A stretch of DNA of 64,000 bases from Candidatus Microthrix subdominans (GCA_016719385.1 JADJZA010000001.1:434001-498000), one strand, 5' to 3'. Positions 51,305 through 59,719 are shown, counted from the stretch's first letter. The notes: generated from the letters alone by a model not told the origin. Numbers and translations: made by a program.

Positions 51305-51571
51305 GTGCCTGTGCATATCATGCCGTCCGCTGGGAAGCACGGGATCAAAGATCTCGACATAGCGCACGCCATCAACAACGCCGTTCTCGACACCTACGAA
51401 ATTCCACCTGACCACGAGCCCCCGCGGTTCCTGATCGTGGGCCCGGATCGATCTGGGGCCCTTCTTGAACTCATCGGGAGCGAGTCTGACGACGGTGACG
51501 ATGTCGTCTTCCATGCGATGCGGCTTCGGCCCACCTTCCATCATCATTTGCCGCCAGAGTATCGAGTCTGA
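51305..51571 (+). CDS. Probable toxin of a type II toxin-antitoxin pair
   Basis: An 88-residue protein. HGIKDLDIAHAINNAVLDTY, then PRFLIVGPDRSGALLELIGS and the end VVFHAMRLRPTFHHHLP follow the pattern of small BrnT-like or uncharacterised toxins that sit next to ribbon-helix-helix antitoxins in actinobacteria. It lies two bases before the antitoxin-like gene. Codon use is less GC-biased than neighbours, which suggests acquired DNA. Toxic activity is inferred from context only. GTG start. Confidence 0.62.
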   Translation: MPVHIMPSAGKHGIKDLDIAHAINNAVLDTYEIPPDHEPPRFLIVGPDRSGALLELIGSESDDGDDVVFHAMRLRPTFHHHLPPEYRV

Positions 51572-51573
51572 AC

Positions 51574-52011
51574 ATGAGCACAGAGCCAACTTTCAACGGT
51601 CGAGTTATCAGCGACGAAGAGTTTGAGGCGATGGCTGATGATGTCGTGGCCAACCCTCCAACGTTTACTGGGGAGCCGCGGCGTCGCGGTGAACGTCCGT
51701 CGCTTGGTGATGGGCCGTCTCGCTCCGTTCAGGCGCGTCGCTCCACAGAGCCGACATTCGACGGTCGAGTTATCAGCGACGAAGAGTTTGAGGCGATGGC
51801 TGATGATGTCGTGGCCAACCCTCCAGCGTTTACTGGGGAGCCGCGGCGTCGCGGTGGGCGTCCGTCGCTTGGTGATGGGCCGTCTCGCGTCGCCCAGGTG
51901 CGACTTTCTCCGGCGGACTACGAAGCGGTGCTCAGCGCAGCTCGGTCGAGGAACAAAACGCTCAGCGAGTTCGTGCGCCAGGCGGCCATTGAAGCCACAA
52001 GGTCAAGCTGA
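51574..52011 (+). CDS. Ribbon-helix-helix antitoxin-like protein with a duplicated N-terminal arm
   Basis: A 145-residue protein. Residues 2-56 and 57-111 are nearly identical copies (each with GRVISDEEFEAMADDVVANP and RPSLGDGPSR). The C-terminus has one ribbon-helix-helix: AQVRLSPADYEAVLSAARSR then KTLSEFVRQAAIEA, typical of CopG/Arc-like DNA binding. The N-terminal arm, likely disordered, would be the toxin-contacting part. The duplication is in frame and recent. It follows the toxin-like gene by two bases. Confidence 0.7.
   Translation: MSTEPTFNGRVISDEEFEAMADDVVANPPTFTGEPRRRGERPSLGDGPSRSVQARRSTEPTFDGRVISDEEFEAMADDVVANPPAFTGEPRRRGGRPSLGDGPSRVAQVRLSPADYEAVLSAARSRNKTLSEFVRQAAIEATRSS
51580..51909 (+). 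repeat. In-frame 165-bp tandem duplication in the antitoxin-like gene
   Basis: Copies at 51580-51744 and 51745-51909 are nearly identical over most of their length, with long perfect stretches and divergence mainly at the 3' end. Each encodes 55 residues. The low divergence suggests a recent event. Confidence 0.9.
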
Positions 52012-52284
52012 GACGCTGGAGTGACCCGACCTGATAGCGGTCGATCGCGGGGCGCTTGCGTGGCATGCTGGCCAGAATGAGCGGGAGAGGTCGAGATCGT
52101 CGAACAACTGGATGCTGGCACTCGGGTCAACGTCGTTGTAGGGGACGCGCTTAAGCGCGACGATATCGAAGCGTCACGGCGTTCGCCGCGTGAGGCACCT
52201 TCGTTTGAAGGGTTGGCCCTGGCCGCCTGGGGACGGCCTGGTCGACACCGCCCTGGCTGGCCGGATACCAGAATCGGAGAACGA

Positions 52285-53025
52285 GTGACGCGATCCGGCC
52301 GGACGGCCAAACCCGAAGCGGCGAAGTTCGAGATCCCATCGGCGGAGGAAGCGCTGGCGCGCCTCGACATGCCGCTTGCCGAGGCGATGCGAACCCAGCG
52401 GGCGGTTCGCAGGTTGCACCTCGACCCGGTGAGCCATGACGTGTTGTTGCCGTTGCTGGAGCTCTCGCTGAAGGCGCCGACCAGCAGCAACTCTCAGGAC
52501 TGGTCCTATCTCGTCGTCGAGGACCCCGAGCAGAAGGAGCGGCTGGCCAAGCTGTACCGGCCGCTGTTCAGCGCCTTCGACCCGGTCGTCACCCGCCTGG
52601 CGCGGGGCGACGGTCAGGCGCTCCGGCAGATGGCTCCGGGCAGGTGGCAGGCGAAGCACTTCGCCGAGCTGCCGGTGTTCGTCATCCCGTGCTACCGACG
52701 CAGCCTGAAGCACCGTCCGGTCGGCCGTCCCCAGATTGCGGTGTCGTCGTTCTACGGGTCGGTGTTTCCGGCGGTGCAGAACCTGCTGTTGGAGTGCCGT
52801 GCGGTTGGCCTGGGTGCGTCGATCCAAACGCTGCCCATCTGGCACATCCCCTCGGCTCGACGGATTCTGGGCCTGCCCCGCAAGGTCAACCCGGTGTGCA
52901 TCATCCCGATCGGTTGGCCACGCGGCCGGTACGGCCCCACCACCCGTCGCCCGATCGGCGAGGTGGTCCACCTCGACCGCTACGGCAACCAACCGTTTCT
53001 CCACCAGCAAGAGGACACCGAATGA
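52285..53025 (+). CDS. Nitroreductase family protein
   Basis: A 246-residue flavoenzyme-type protein. MRTQRAVRRLHLDPV (FMN phosphate binding Arg pair), LELSLKAPTSSNSQDWSYLV and later AVQNLLLECRAVGLGASIQT with PRKVNPVCIIPIGWPRG are nitroreductase motifs. It would reduce nitro groups, quinones or enones with NAD(P)H. GTG at 52285 is chosen because GGAGA lies upstream and the longer frame lacks conservation. Its stop overlaps the start of the alcohol dehydrogenase gene. The 273 bases upstream, back to the TA-like pair, hold no recognised feature. Confidence 0.87.
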   Translation: MTRSGRTAKPEAAKFEIPSAEEALARLDMPLAEAMRTQRAVRRLHLDPVSHDVLLPLLELSLKAPTSSNSQDWSYLVVEDPEQKERLAKLYRPLFSAFDPVVTRLARGDGQALRQMAPGRWQAKHFAELPVFVIPCYRRSLKHRPVGRPQIAVSSFYGSVFPAVQNLLLECRAVGLGASIQTLPIWHIPSARRILGLPRKVNPVCIIPIGWPRGRYGPTTRRPIGEVVHLDRYGNQPFLHQQEDTE

Positions 53026-53951
53026 AAGCAGTCCGCGTCATCGACGGGACACCGACCATCGTCGATGCGCCCGCGCCCACCGGCGACGGCGTGCTCGTCG
53101 ATGTCGTGTCGGCCAGCATCTGCGGCTCGGATCTGCACCTCATCGACAACGGCCTCGCCGAGGGCCGCATCCTCGGCCACGAGCTGGCCGGCCGCACTCC
53201 GGACGGCAGGGCGGTTGCGGTCGAACCGGTCGGCCGGTGCGGGCACTGCAATAACTGCGAGGACGGGTACGCCAACCACTGCGACTCGATGGTGGCCTTC
53301 GGAATCTTCGACGACGGTGGCATGGCCGAACAGTTGATGGTTCCCGCAACGTGTCTTCATCCGTTGCCCATCGGGGTCGACCTGTCGACCGCCTCCATCA
53401 TCGAGCCGCTCGCGGTGGCGGTTCACGGGCTGCACCGTTCGGGTGCATCGGTGGGTGACCGGGTCGCCGTCGTCGGCGCCGGGCCCATCGGGCTCGCACT
53501 GGTGGCCGTGTGCCACGCCGAGGGCCTGGTCCCGGACGTCAGCGCTCGGCACGACCATCAGCGGGCCGCCGTCGAGCGGCTGGGCGGTTCGGTCGGGACG
53601 ACCGGCGGCTACGACGTGGTGCTCGATGCCGTGGGCACGACGGAATCCCTCGCCGAGGCGGTTCGTGCCTGTCGGCCCGAGGGCAGGGTGGGGTTGGTCG
53701 GAACGTTGTGGACCCCGGCCATCATCGACGTTGGCCTGTGCCTCAAGGAGGTTGAGATCGTTCCGTCCACGATGTACTGCAGCAAGGGTGCCCTCAGCGA
53801 TTTCGAACGGGCGGCGGGCATCCTCGCCGCCGAGCCATCGATCGCTTCCACGATGCTCACCCACCGTTTCCCGCTCGACGCAGCCCACGAGGCCTTCGAC
53901 GCCGCACGCGATCGCTCGGGTGGAGCCATCAAGGTGCTCTTCGAGGTCTGA
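53022..53951 (+). CDS. Zinc-dependent alcohol dehydrogenase family protein
   Basis: A 309-residue medium-chain dehydrogenase. Catalytic zinc ligands are in SICGSDLH and GHELAG; GRCGHCNNCEDGYANHC carries the four structural-zinc cysteines; VAVVGAGPIGLALVAVCHAE is the Rossmann motif. It is shorter than typical ADHs (about 340 aa), as the substrate-domain loop is trimmed. It would oxidise an alcohol or polyol. The ATG overlaps the nitroreductase stop, forming a two-gene operon, with a TetR gene convergent downstream. Confidence 0.9.
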   Translation: MKAVRVIDGTPTIVDAPAPTGDGVLVDVVSASICGSDLHLIDNGLAEGRILGHELAGRTPDGRAVAVEPVGRCGHCNNCEDGYANHCDSMVAFGIFDDGGMAEQLMVPATCLHPLPIGVDLSTASIIEPLAVAVHGLHRSGASVGDRVAVVGAGPIGLALVAVCHAEGLVPDVSARHDHQRAAVERLGGSVGTTGGYDVVLDAVGTTESLAEAVRACRPEGRVGLVGTLWTPAIIDVGLCLKEVEIVPSTMYCSKGALSDFERAAGILAAEPSIASTMLTHRFPLDAAHEAFDAARDRSGGAIKVLFEV

Positions 53952-53972
53952 CCTGGCGGAGTTGAAGCCCGC

Positions 53973-54542
53973 TTACGACTCGACGGCGCCGAGCGCCTTC
54001 ACGGTCATGTCGATCAGGTGCTCCAGGTTCCCGTTGCTGACGTCGCTGTCGTCGACGATGCGCATCGAGATGAGCGGTCCTTGGACCACGTGCATTGCAA
54101 GGTCCATGTCGAGGTCGGGGGCGAGCTCACCCCTGGCGATCGCTCGTTGGAGGGCCAACACGGTCGGTCCCCGTGGCTGGACACGAACCTGTCGGAACAA
54201 CTCCCGGTTGGCTGGGTCCTCGATGGCGCGGGCCACCATCCACACGAACAACTCGCGGCTCTGTCGAGCGTTGGCCACCGCGAGGTAGGTCCGGTGTATC
54301 TCGAAGAGGTCGCCCCGTAGCGTTCCGGTGTCCGGCGGCTCCAGCGCTGCGACGTTGGCCTGGACGGTGGCGAACACCAGCGCGTCGGCCGTGCCGAAGT
54401 GTCGGTACAGCGTGGTCTTGGCGACCCCGGACCGGCGGGCCACCTCCTCGGCTGTCAGGGCACCTACACCATGGGTCGCGAGAATCTCAGCGGTGGCTGC
54501 GATCAGCTTGTTTCGTGCGCTCTCGCTACGGGGTCGTGCCAT
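53973..54542 (-). CDS. TetR/AcrR family transcriptional regulator
   Basis: A 189-residue protein beginning ARNKLIAATAEILATHGVGA and then ARRSGVAKTTLYRHFGTADA, a canonical TetR HTH. The C-terminal half is a helical TetR_C-like ligand domain. It is divergent from the DUF6326 gene at 54705 and convergent with the alcohol dehydrogenase gene, so the DUF6326 gene is the nearest promoter it could control. Confidence 0.92.
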   Translation of the reverse strand: MARPRSESARNKLIAATAEILATHGVGALTAEEVARRSGVAKTTLYRHFGTADALVFATVQANVAALEPPDTGTLRGDLFEIHRTYLAVANARQSRELFVWMVARAIEDPANRELFRQVRVQPRGPTVLALQRAIARGELAPDLDMDLAMHVVQGPLISMRIVDDSDVSNGNLEHLIDMTVKALGAVES

Positions 54543-54704
54543 ATCGCTGCACAGCGTAGCGGAAGATAGGCAAACTAGCCCATGTACTGGGAAGGATTAG
54601 GCGGAGTATCGCTACCAGGCGTTGCGCAACGGAGAACGGTGCGTTACCTTTCACTCATCGGCGCCACACCTGCGAGCGCTCCAACGACAGGCGGTAACCG
54701 GCTC

Positions 54705-55190
54705 ATGACCAGCGACACTCACCCCGACCGACCGATCGACACCCGGCTGAAGATCGCTGCGCTGTGGACCGCCACGATGCTGATCTTCGCCTACGTCGAC
54801 ATATTCGCCTTCTACCGTCCCGATGTGCGGGCCGACATCGACGCCGGCAAGGTGTTCGTCTTCGACATCGGCCAGCCGTTCCTCTTCTTCACCACCCTGT
54901 ACATCATCATCCCGGCCGTGATGATCTACCTCACGTTGGTGATGCCACGGCGGATCAACCGGATCGTCAACATCGTCCTCGCAGCCTTCTACGGGCTCAC
55001 GATCATCGGCGCGGCGATCGGGGAGTGGAACTACTACGTCCTCGGCAGCATCGTCGAGGCCGTCCTGCTGGTGATGCTCTTCCGCCACGCCTGGTCATGG
55101 TCCGAGGTGCAGATGCCCGCAGCGGAGGCACCTGTCACCGGCGCCGTCCAGTCCGGCCGAGTCCAGGGTTCAGAGGCCCCTAACGCCTAG
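54705..55190 (+). CDS. DUF6326 family membrane protein
   Basis: A 161-residue protein with four hydrophobic helices: TRLKIAALWTATMLIFAYVD, a helix near LFFTTLYIIIPAVMIYLTLV, IVNIVLAAFYGLTIIGAAIG and NYYVLGSIVEAVLLVMLFRH. The order and the start match DUF6326, whose function is unknown. ATG at 54705 is preferred over one at 54582 because the family starts here. Its TAG stop shares the CTAG tetranucleotide with the stop codon of the opposing crtO-like gene. Confidence 0.8.
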   Translation: MTSDTHPDRPIDTRLKIAALWTATMLIFAYVDIFAFYRPDVRADIDAGKVFVFDIGQPFLFFTTLYIIIPAVMIYLTLVMPRRINRIVNIVLAAFYGLTIIGAAIGEWNYYVLGSIVEAVLLVMLFRHAWSWSEVQMPAAEAPVTGAVQSGRVQGSEAPNA

Positions 55191-55687
55191 CGGTGAGCTC
55201 GTTGGCGATGCTTGCATCGTGTCAGTACCCGCTGAAGCCGTGCTCGGTTGAATCGTTGGATCGCAATGAACGGCAGTTGCGACACGACGCCGAAGAGCAC
55301 CATCAGCCCGCCAACGGTTGGACGGCACCAAATCAGGAAGAGCGGTCCGGCGCACAGGTTGGTCCAGTGCACCATCTCCGCCCGGCGGGTCTCGGCGACG
55401 AAGCGGTTGAGGTGTTCCTCGGAGCGGCTGTTCAGGTGCCGCTTGGAGAACCCGCCGGCAAAGAAGTCACCGGCTTCCGGCAGGCGGTCTTTCCAGCGTC
55501 GGATCCGCAGGTACCGCTGGTAGACGGCGCCGTGGGCCTCAAAGGAACGCTGGCGGGTGACGATGTTGTCGTGGGCAAACCGGCTGACAGGCAATCGGTT
55601 GAAGTAGTACCCGGACGTCAACCCGATCAACAGCCACGCGGCGACGGACACCCCGACAGCTGCAGGATCGCTCAGGTGGACGATCAC
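55187..55687 (-). CDS. Glycosyl-4,4'-diaponeurosporenoate acyltransferase-like protein (CrtO family)
   Basis: A 166-residue membrane protein with two N-terminal helical stretches and the block RRWKDRLPEAGDFFAGGFSK, which is typical of the CrtO acyltransferase of staphyloxanthin biosynthesis, plus RAEMVHWTNLCAGPLFLIWC. In Staphylococcus CrtO esterifies the glucose of the glycosylated carotenoid with a fatty acid. The GTG at 55687 overlaps the stop of the upstream glycosyltransferase gene. No desaturase or synthase gene is nearby, so the real substrate may be another lipid. Confidence 0.78.
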   Translation of the reverse strand: MIVHLSDPAAVGVSVAAWLLIGLTSGYYFNRLPVSRFAHDNIVTRQRSFEAHGAVYQRYLRIRRWKDRLPEAGDFFAGGFSKRHLNSRSEEHLNRFVAETRRAEMVHWTNLCAGPLFLIWCRPTVGGLMVLFGVVSQLPFIAIQRFNRARLQRVLTRCKHRQRAHR

Positions 55688-56886
55688 TCGGGTTCGGCCT
55701 CGACGGTGGCAGCCGTCGATGTGAGGTTGATGGTTCGGCCACTCCACGTCGTCGATCGGCGCACGAGCGTGCGCCAGGTCGAGTAGGCAAAGACGCCGAA
55801 GAACGTCGCCAGCCCCACCGGGTACAGCACCGCTGTCCACCACCTGAATCGGCCGACCCGATGAAGCATCACCGCCAACTGCGCGACAAAGGCCGCATAG
55901 AGCCCTGCATACAGCAGTGGCGACTGGCCGGCGATGGCATCGACGAGCCCGAGCGCCGCCGAGCCGAGAGCTGTCACCCACAGCACCGTTGCGACCAACG
56001 TGAGCAACCTGGTCGACAGGGCGCCGGTGGTGAAGTTCTTGGTCCAGCCTTCGAGAAGGCTGCGCACGCCGTTGGGGTACATCCGAAAGCTGATGAGATC
56101 CCCACCAAGCCTGATGTTTACGGCCAGTCCGGCATCGCGATACCGCTGGGCCAACGCAAGGTCTTCGGCGACTTCCGAGCGCACAGACCGGTGGCCACCA
56201 ACGCGCCGATAATCGGCGAGCGTCGTGACAAAGACGGGGCCGAAGGCACCCGACGGGGGGCGGAAGTGTCCTGCCCCAACGCCCATCACGGCGATGATGT
56301 TGAACAGCGCCGACAGCTGCTCGTAGGGACTGACCGTGATGTGGCGCGGCTGCACGGACAGCAGCCCGCCGTGAAAGCGCTGTTGGCTCGTGACCGCATC
56401 GAGCGCCTCGGGTGTCATGTTGACGTCGGCATCGATGAAGACGAGTTGAAGGTCACTGGCAGCCGGCGCGACGTCGAAGCGTTGCAGCGCAGCGCTTACC
56501 CCGTTCCAGCACGCCCAGCTCTTGCCGGTCCAACCGTTCGGCAGGTCAGGGGCGGCGACCACGACGACACCCTCGACCGCGGCCGCAAGTTCAGCGGTGT
56601 CGTCGCACGAGTGATCGTCGACCACGATGATCGTCGACGTCGGAGCGGCACCCGGGCTGTCGGCCGCCGCGATTGCCGTGGCGGCGGTCAGGTCCTGAAG
56701 CAGCCCGCCGATGTGGTGCGCTTCGTTCCGGGCCGGGACGATGATGGCCCGTCGCTGGTCCACTGGAGGTTCGGGTGCTGGTCCGTCGTCGATGACATCA
56801 GCGCTTGGCGCCAACACCCGCGGGCGGCCGAACACGATCCACCCGAGGATCCAGCCCGTCACACAGAAGACGACGGTGGCGGTCAC
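55684..56886 (-). CDS. Membrane GT2 glycosyltransferase, CrtQ-like
   Basis: A 400-residue protein: N-terminal helix, then a GT2 domain with RRAIIVPARNEAHHIGGLLQ, TIIVVDDHSCDDTAELA, LQLVFIDADVNMTPEAL (DxD) and VRSEVAEDLALAQRYRDAGL (acceptor site). Three C-terminal helices follow. This layout matches CrtQ-type 4,4'-diaponeurosporenoate glycosyltransferase and related hopene-associated enzymes. Coupling with the CrtO-like gene (GTGA at 55684-55687) supports a glycosylation-then-acylation pair acting on a membrane isoprenoid. GTG start at 56886. Confidence 0.82.
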   Translation of the reverse strand: MTATVVFCVTGWILGWIVFGRPRVLAPSADVIDDGPAPEPPVDQRRAIIVPARNEAHHIGGLLQDLTAATAIAAADSPGAAPTSTIIVVDDHSCDDTAELAAAVEGVVVVAAPDLPNGWTGKSWACWNGVSAALQRFDVAPAASDLQLVFIDADVNMTPEALDAVTSQQRFHGGLLSVQPRHITVSPYEQLSALFNIIAVMGVGAGHFRPPSGAFGPVFVTTLADYRRVGGHRSVRSEVAEDLALAQRYRDAGLAVNIRLGGDLISFRMYPNGVRSLLEGWTKNFTTGALSTRLLTLVATVLWVTALGSAALGLVDAIAGQSPLLYAGLYAAFVAQLAVMLHRVGRFRWWTAVLYPVGLATFFGVFAYSTWRTLVRRSTTWSGRTINLTSTAATVEAEPE

Positions 56887-57014
56887 GAGCCGGTTTCGCC
56901 GGGTCGCTGCCAGCCCGGCGAAGGAGGTCCCACTCCGGCTGGTTGGGAACCGTCACCATGTGTCTCGCTGCCGGAGTGATGCGATGAGGGCGGCGGGTGC
57001 GCAGGGTGCGCCAT
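56883..57014 (-). CDS. Possible small leader protein of the CrtQ/CrtO-like operon
   Basis: A 43-residue reading frame (MAHPAHPPPSSHHSGSETHG and on) rich in Pro, His, Ser and Gly. AAGGAA lies six bases before its ATG and its stop overlaps the glycosyltransferase GTG start (GTGA), which is how real coupled genes in this window look. The composition is low-complexity, and no family is known, so it may only serve translational coupling. Confidence 0.4.
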   Translation of the reverse strand: MAHPAHPPPSSHHSGSETHGDGSQPAGVGPPSPGWQRPGETGS

Positions 57015-57153
57015 GAGGGTTCCTTGCAATTCTGATCGGTTGCCGGATGCTAGCGGTGCACGGCACATGTCCGGTTGCCGACGCAGCGCCAATTCTCCAG
57101 GTGCATGGTGGCATCGACAGGCGTACGCTTGATCCACTGAGGCGGGGGAGCCG

Positions 57154-57774
57154 ATGGGAACAACTGTTGACGTCACATCGGCTAGCGGCGGAGCGCCAAT
57201 GGCGGCGCGGTCTTCGGCGCCACTCAACATCCAGATTGTGCCGCTGAAGGGATTACCGTTCGCCGCAGCTGCGGTGGCGCTCGTCGTGTACGCGATCGCG
57301 TCCAACTCAAGCTGGGCGCTGATGCTGGTGCACGTCGCAGGCGGTGGGCTCTGGACGGGAGTTGATCTCTTCGTGGGTCTGGTCATCGGGCCGATCCTGG
57401 GCGGCCTCTCTCCGCCCGCCCGCATCGAGTTTGCGTCGAAGTTCATGCCAAAGATGGTGCTGTTGATGCCGGTCCTCGTCATGATGACCCTCGCCGCCGG
57501 TTTTCAGGTGGCGATCAACCTCGGCAACCTCTATCCGGTGTCAGCCAATCGGCCATGGCTGATCGCCTCGATGGTGGTCGTTGGAATCATGGCGGTCATT
57601 GCGCTCGGCATCCTCGAGCCGGCCAACATCGCCGTGTTGTTCGAAATGAAGAAGGCTCCGCCCGACGTTGACGTCATCGAGCGGTTGATGAAGCGATTCG
57701 TCTACACCGCCGGAATAACTGGACTGATGCAGGTTGCCACGCTGTTGATCATGACCCGGGTGGCGACCCAATGA
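57154..57774 (+). CDS. Membrane protein of unknown function, CopD/DUF2269-like
   Basis: A 206-residue protein with four or five helices. MLVHVAGGGLWTGVDLFVGL, a His/Gly/Trp helix, resembles the start of CopD or DUF2269 membrane families, and ASMVVVGIMAVIALGILEPA is a further helix. No catalytic motif is evident. GGCGGGGGAG-type purine sequence precedes the ATG. Its stop overlaps the ATG of the next membrane protein gene, so the two may form one complex. Confidence 0.6.
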   Translation: MGTTVDVTSASGGAPMAARSSAPLNIQIVPLKGLPFAAAAVALVVYAIASNSSWALMLVHVAGGGLWTGVDLFVGLVIGPILGGLSPPARIEFASKFMPKMVLLMPVLVMMTLAAGFQVAINLGNLYPVSANRPWLIASMVVVGIMAVIALGILEPANIAVLFEMKKAPPDVDVIERLMKRFVYTAGITGLMQVATLLIMTRVATQ

Positions 57775-58195
57775 GTTCTGTTGCGGCTGCTCCCGTGCGT
57801 CCCTTCGAGCGCAAGTTCCCACCCGTGGTTGTTGCCGCGATGGTCGGGTTGACGTTGGCAATCACCGGGGGAGTTCTCGTCGTCGCTCAGATGGGGAGAA
57901 GCAATCGCTCGCGGTGCCGACCGGCTTCATGGTCGGCGCCATCGTGCTTGAGTTGGCGGCAATCGTGATGCTCGTGACGATTCGCCCGTTCGCATGGGAT
58001 CGGTTCTTTCTCGTGCTCGGCTGGACCCTGCTGGCCTATGTGCTCCAAAGCGGAATCATCGAATGGTCATTCATCATCAACGATGTTCCGGGACGCCCAC
58101 TGGCGGTCCTCACCGCCGGTCTTGTGGTGTTTGCGACGATCGTGCCGCTGATGATCGCCTTCACGGTCGCTCGCTACCAGAGCGTCGCGCCTTGA
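57771..58195 (+). pseudogene. Membrane protein gene interrupted by a one-base frameshift
   Basis: The first frame (57771 on) encodes SSVAAAPVRPFERKFPPVVV and one helix, VAAMVGLTLAITGGVLVVAQM. At the G-run 57893-57896 it goes out of frame and ends in nonsense at 57968. From the same point the next frame reads EKQSLAVPTGFMVGAIVLEL and three more helices to a stop at 58195. One extra G in the run would join them as one protein of about 140 residues, probably a four-helix membrane protein partnered with the overlapping upstream gene. It could be a sequencing error. Function unknown. Confidence 0.7.
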
Positions 58196-58227
58196 ACCTG
58201 GCTTAAAACCGACCGCGTCAGACGGCA

Positions 58228-58743
58228 TCATGATCCCGAATCGATCACGCCAGGCGGCGCCGCGACGCCGTCAGGGGACGGTTCGTCGATCAACCGTGCG
58301 AGCAGGGCGCCCAGACCCAGGTCGTCGACCTGTCCAAAGGCATTGGCCCGCAGCGCACCCGATCGATCGATCGCCAGCAGGCTGGGTGTGCCAGGAAGCT
58401 GGTAGCGCCGCATGGTGATGGGCATGGTGTTGCCCGGTTCGGCCTGGTCGACGCCCACCGGAAACGTGATCCGGTACTCGTGGAGGAACGCCTCCAACGA
58501 GGTGGGTGTCATGGCGGCGTGGTGCTCGAACACGGTGTGCAGCCCCAGGACGGTGAGGTCGTCGCCGAAGCGGGCGGCGATGCGCTGGGCCTGGGGGAGT
58601 CCGTGGCTGACACAGCCGGGGCACAGCATCTGGAACGCTTCGATCACCACCACCTCGCCTCGAAGGTCCGCCAGGTTCAACTCCGTGTCGGTGTTGAACC
58701 ACTGCGAGACGGCAAGTTCGGGTGCGGGTGGGTGAACGGTCAC
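58228..58743 (-). CDS. Thioredoxin-fold peroxiredoxin/TlpA-like protein
   Basis: A 171-residue protein. LRGEVVVIEAFQMLCPGCVSHGLPQAQRIA has the active-site CPGC of TlpA/ResA or AhpC-TSA type proteins, and GTPSLLAIDRSGALRANAFG holds the cis-Pro loop. It lacks a signal peptide, so it is likely cytosolic. It could act as a thiol reductant or peroxidase. It stands alone, convergent with the frameshifted membrane gene. Confidence 0.85.
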   Translation of the reverse strand: MTVHPPAPELAVSQWFNTDTELNLADLRGEVVVIEAFQMLCPGCVSHGLPQAQRIAARFGDDLTVLGLHTVFEHHAAMTPTSLEAFLHEYRITFPVGVDQAEPGNTMPITMRRYQLPGTPSLLAIDRSGALRANAFGQVDDLGLGALLARLIDEPSPDGVAAPPGVIDSGS

Positions 58744-58817
58744 GGTTTCTCCTCCTGACGCGTAGGAATCCTACGGAGCGCTGGGTGAGGTCACGCCGTC
58801 GAGGGTGGCCGGGCGAT

Positions 58818-59719
58818 TCAACACTTGGCAGCCATGTTGGTCAGCGCGGTCACTTCGGCCGGGTCGGCGGTCAGCCCCCAGCGCAGCTTCACCGTTACCC
58901 AGTCGGTGGCGTAGGTGCACCAGTGGGCAGTGTTCGGGGCTGCCAGCCCGACGGATCGCTGTCTGACTTCGACCGGTTGGTCGCGGCGGTCACCGCGATG
59001 AGTGACTCGGGCGCGTCGAGGTCGTTGGCGAACGCTGCGCGTCGGGCCGGATCCCAACGCGAGGCGCCGCTGCGCCAAGCCTCGGCGAGTGGGACCAGAT
59101 GGTCGATGTCGAGTTCCGATTCATCGGGTGTGCTGTAGCCGTCGTAGGCGGAGAGCCATCCTCCTTCTGGGAGCCCTGGGAGACTGTCGTGGCGTTCGGC
59201 GGCGAGCACCTCGCAACGTGTGTCGCAGCCGTTGTTGTCAGCGTCGAACCAGCCGGCGAAGAGGTCGCGGCTGTAGCTGTCTTGGTCTGTTTCCGCTGCC
59301 ACCGGGAGGAGACCGATCAGCGCTTTCACATCGCCGGATGGAGCCGGCGGAGCAGTCGTCGGGGGCGCAGTGGTGGGTGTGGCCGACGTGGGAGCGGCAA
59401 CGGTTGGTGGCGCCGTCGTTGGAGGGGCGGTCGTGGTGGGGGTCGTCGGAGGAGCGGTGGTTGGCGGCGCTGCTGTGGTGGTCGGTGCAGTGCTGGGTGC
59501 CGGCTCGGATGGATTGGGACGAGTGGCGGCGGCTGTCGAGTTGGCGGTCTCGACGACGGCTTCGGACGTGCTGCGCTCGCCCACTCCGGCAGCGACCGGG
59601 ACTGCCAGGCAGAACACGGTCACCATGCCTGCAAACGTCAGCGCGGGCGCCCGGCGCTCATGAGGCAGGTGCACCGCCCACAGCCACACGGCCACCGGAA
59701 GCGCGAACAGCCAGACCAT
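58818..59719 (-). pseudogene. Exported HNH nuclease (DUF1524 type) with a one-base frameshift
   Basis: The N-terminus has membrane helices (MVWLFALPVAVWLWAVHL and APALTFAGMVTVFCLAVP), followed by a Thr/Pro-rich linker of about 80 residues (TTTAPPTTAPP repeats). The nuclease domain shows DADNNGCDTRCEVLAAER and the HNH motif ELDIDHLVPLAEAWRSGASR, then LIAVTAATNRSKSDSDPSGW. The frame is lost at GGGG 58936-58939 (plus strand); restoring one base continues QPPNTAHWCTYATDWVTVKL to a stop at 58818, as expected for the family. It probably acts outside the cell. The start is uncertain; 59833 is an alternative. Confidence 0.75.

Noticed and set aside
51745..51909. The second antitoxin arm considered as a separate gene
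   Set aside because: It continues in the same frame with no stop or start between the copies, so it is an internal duplication.
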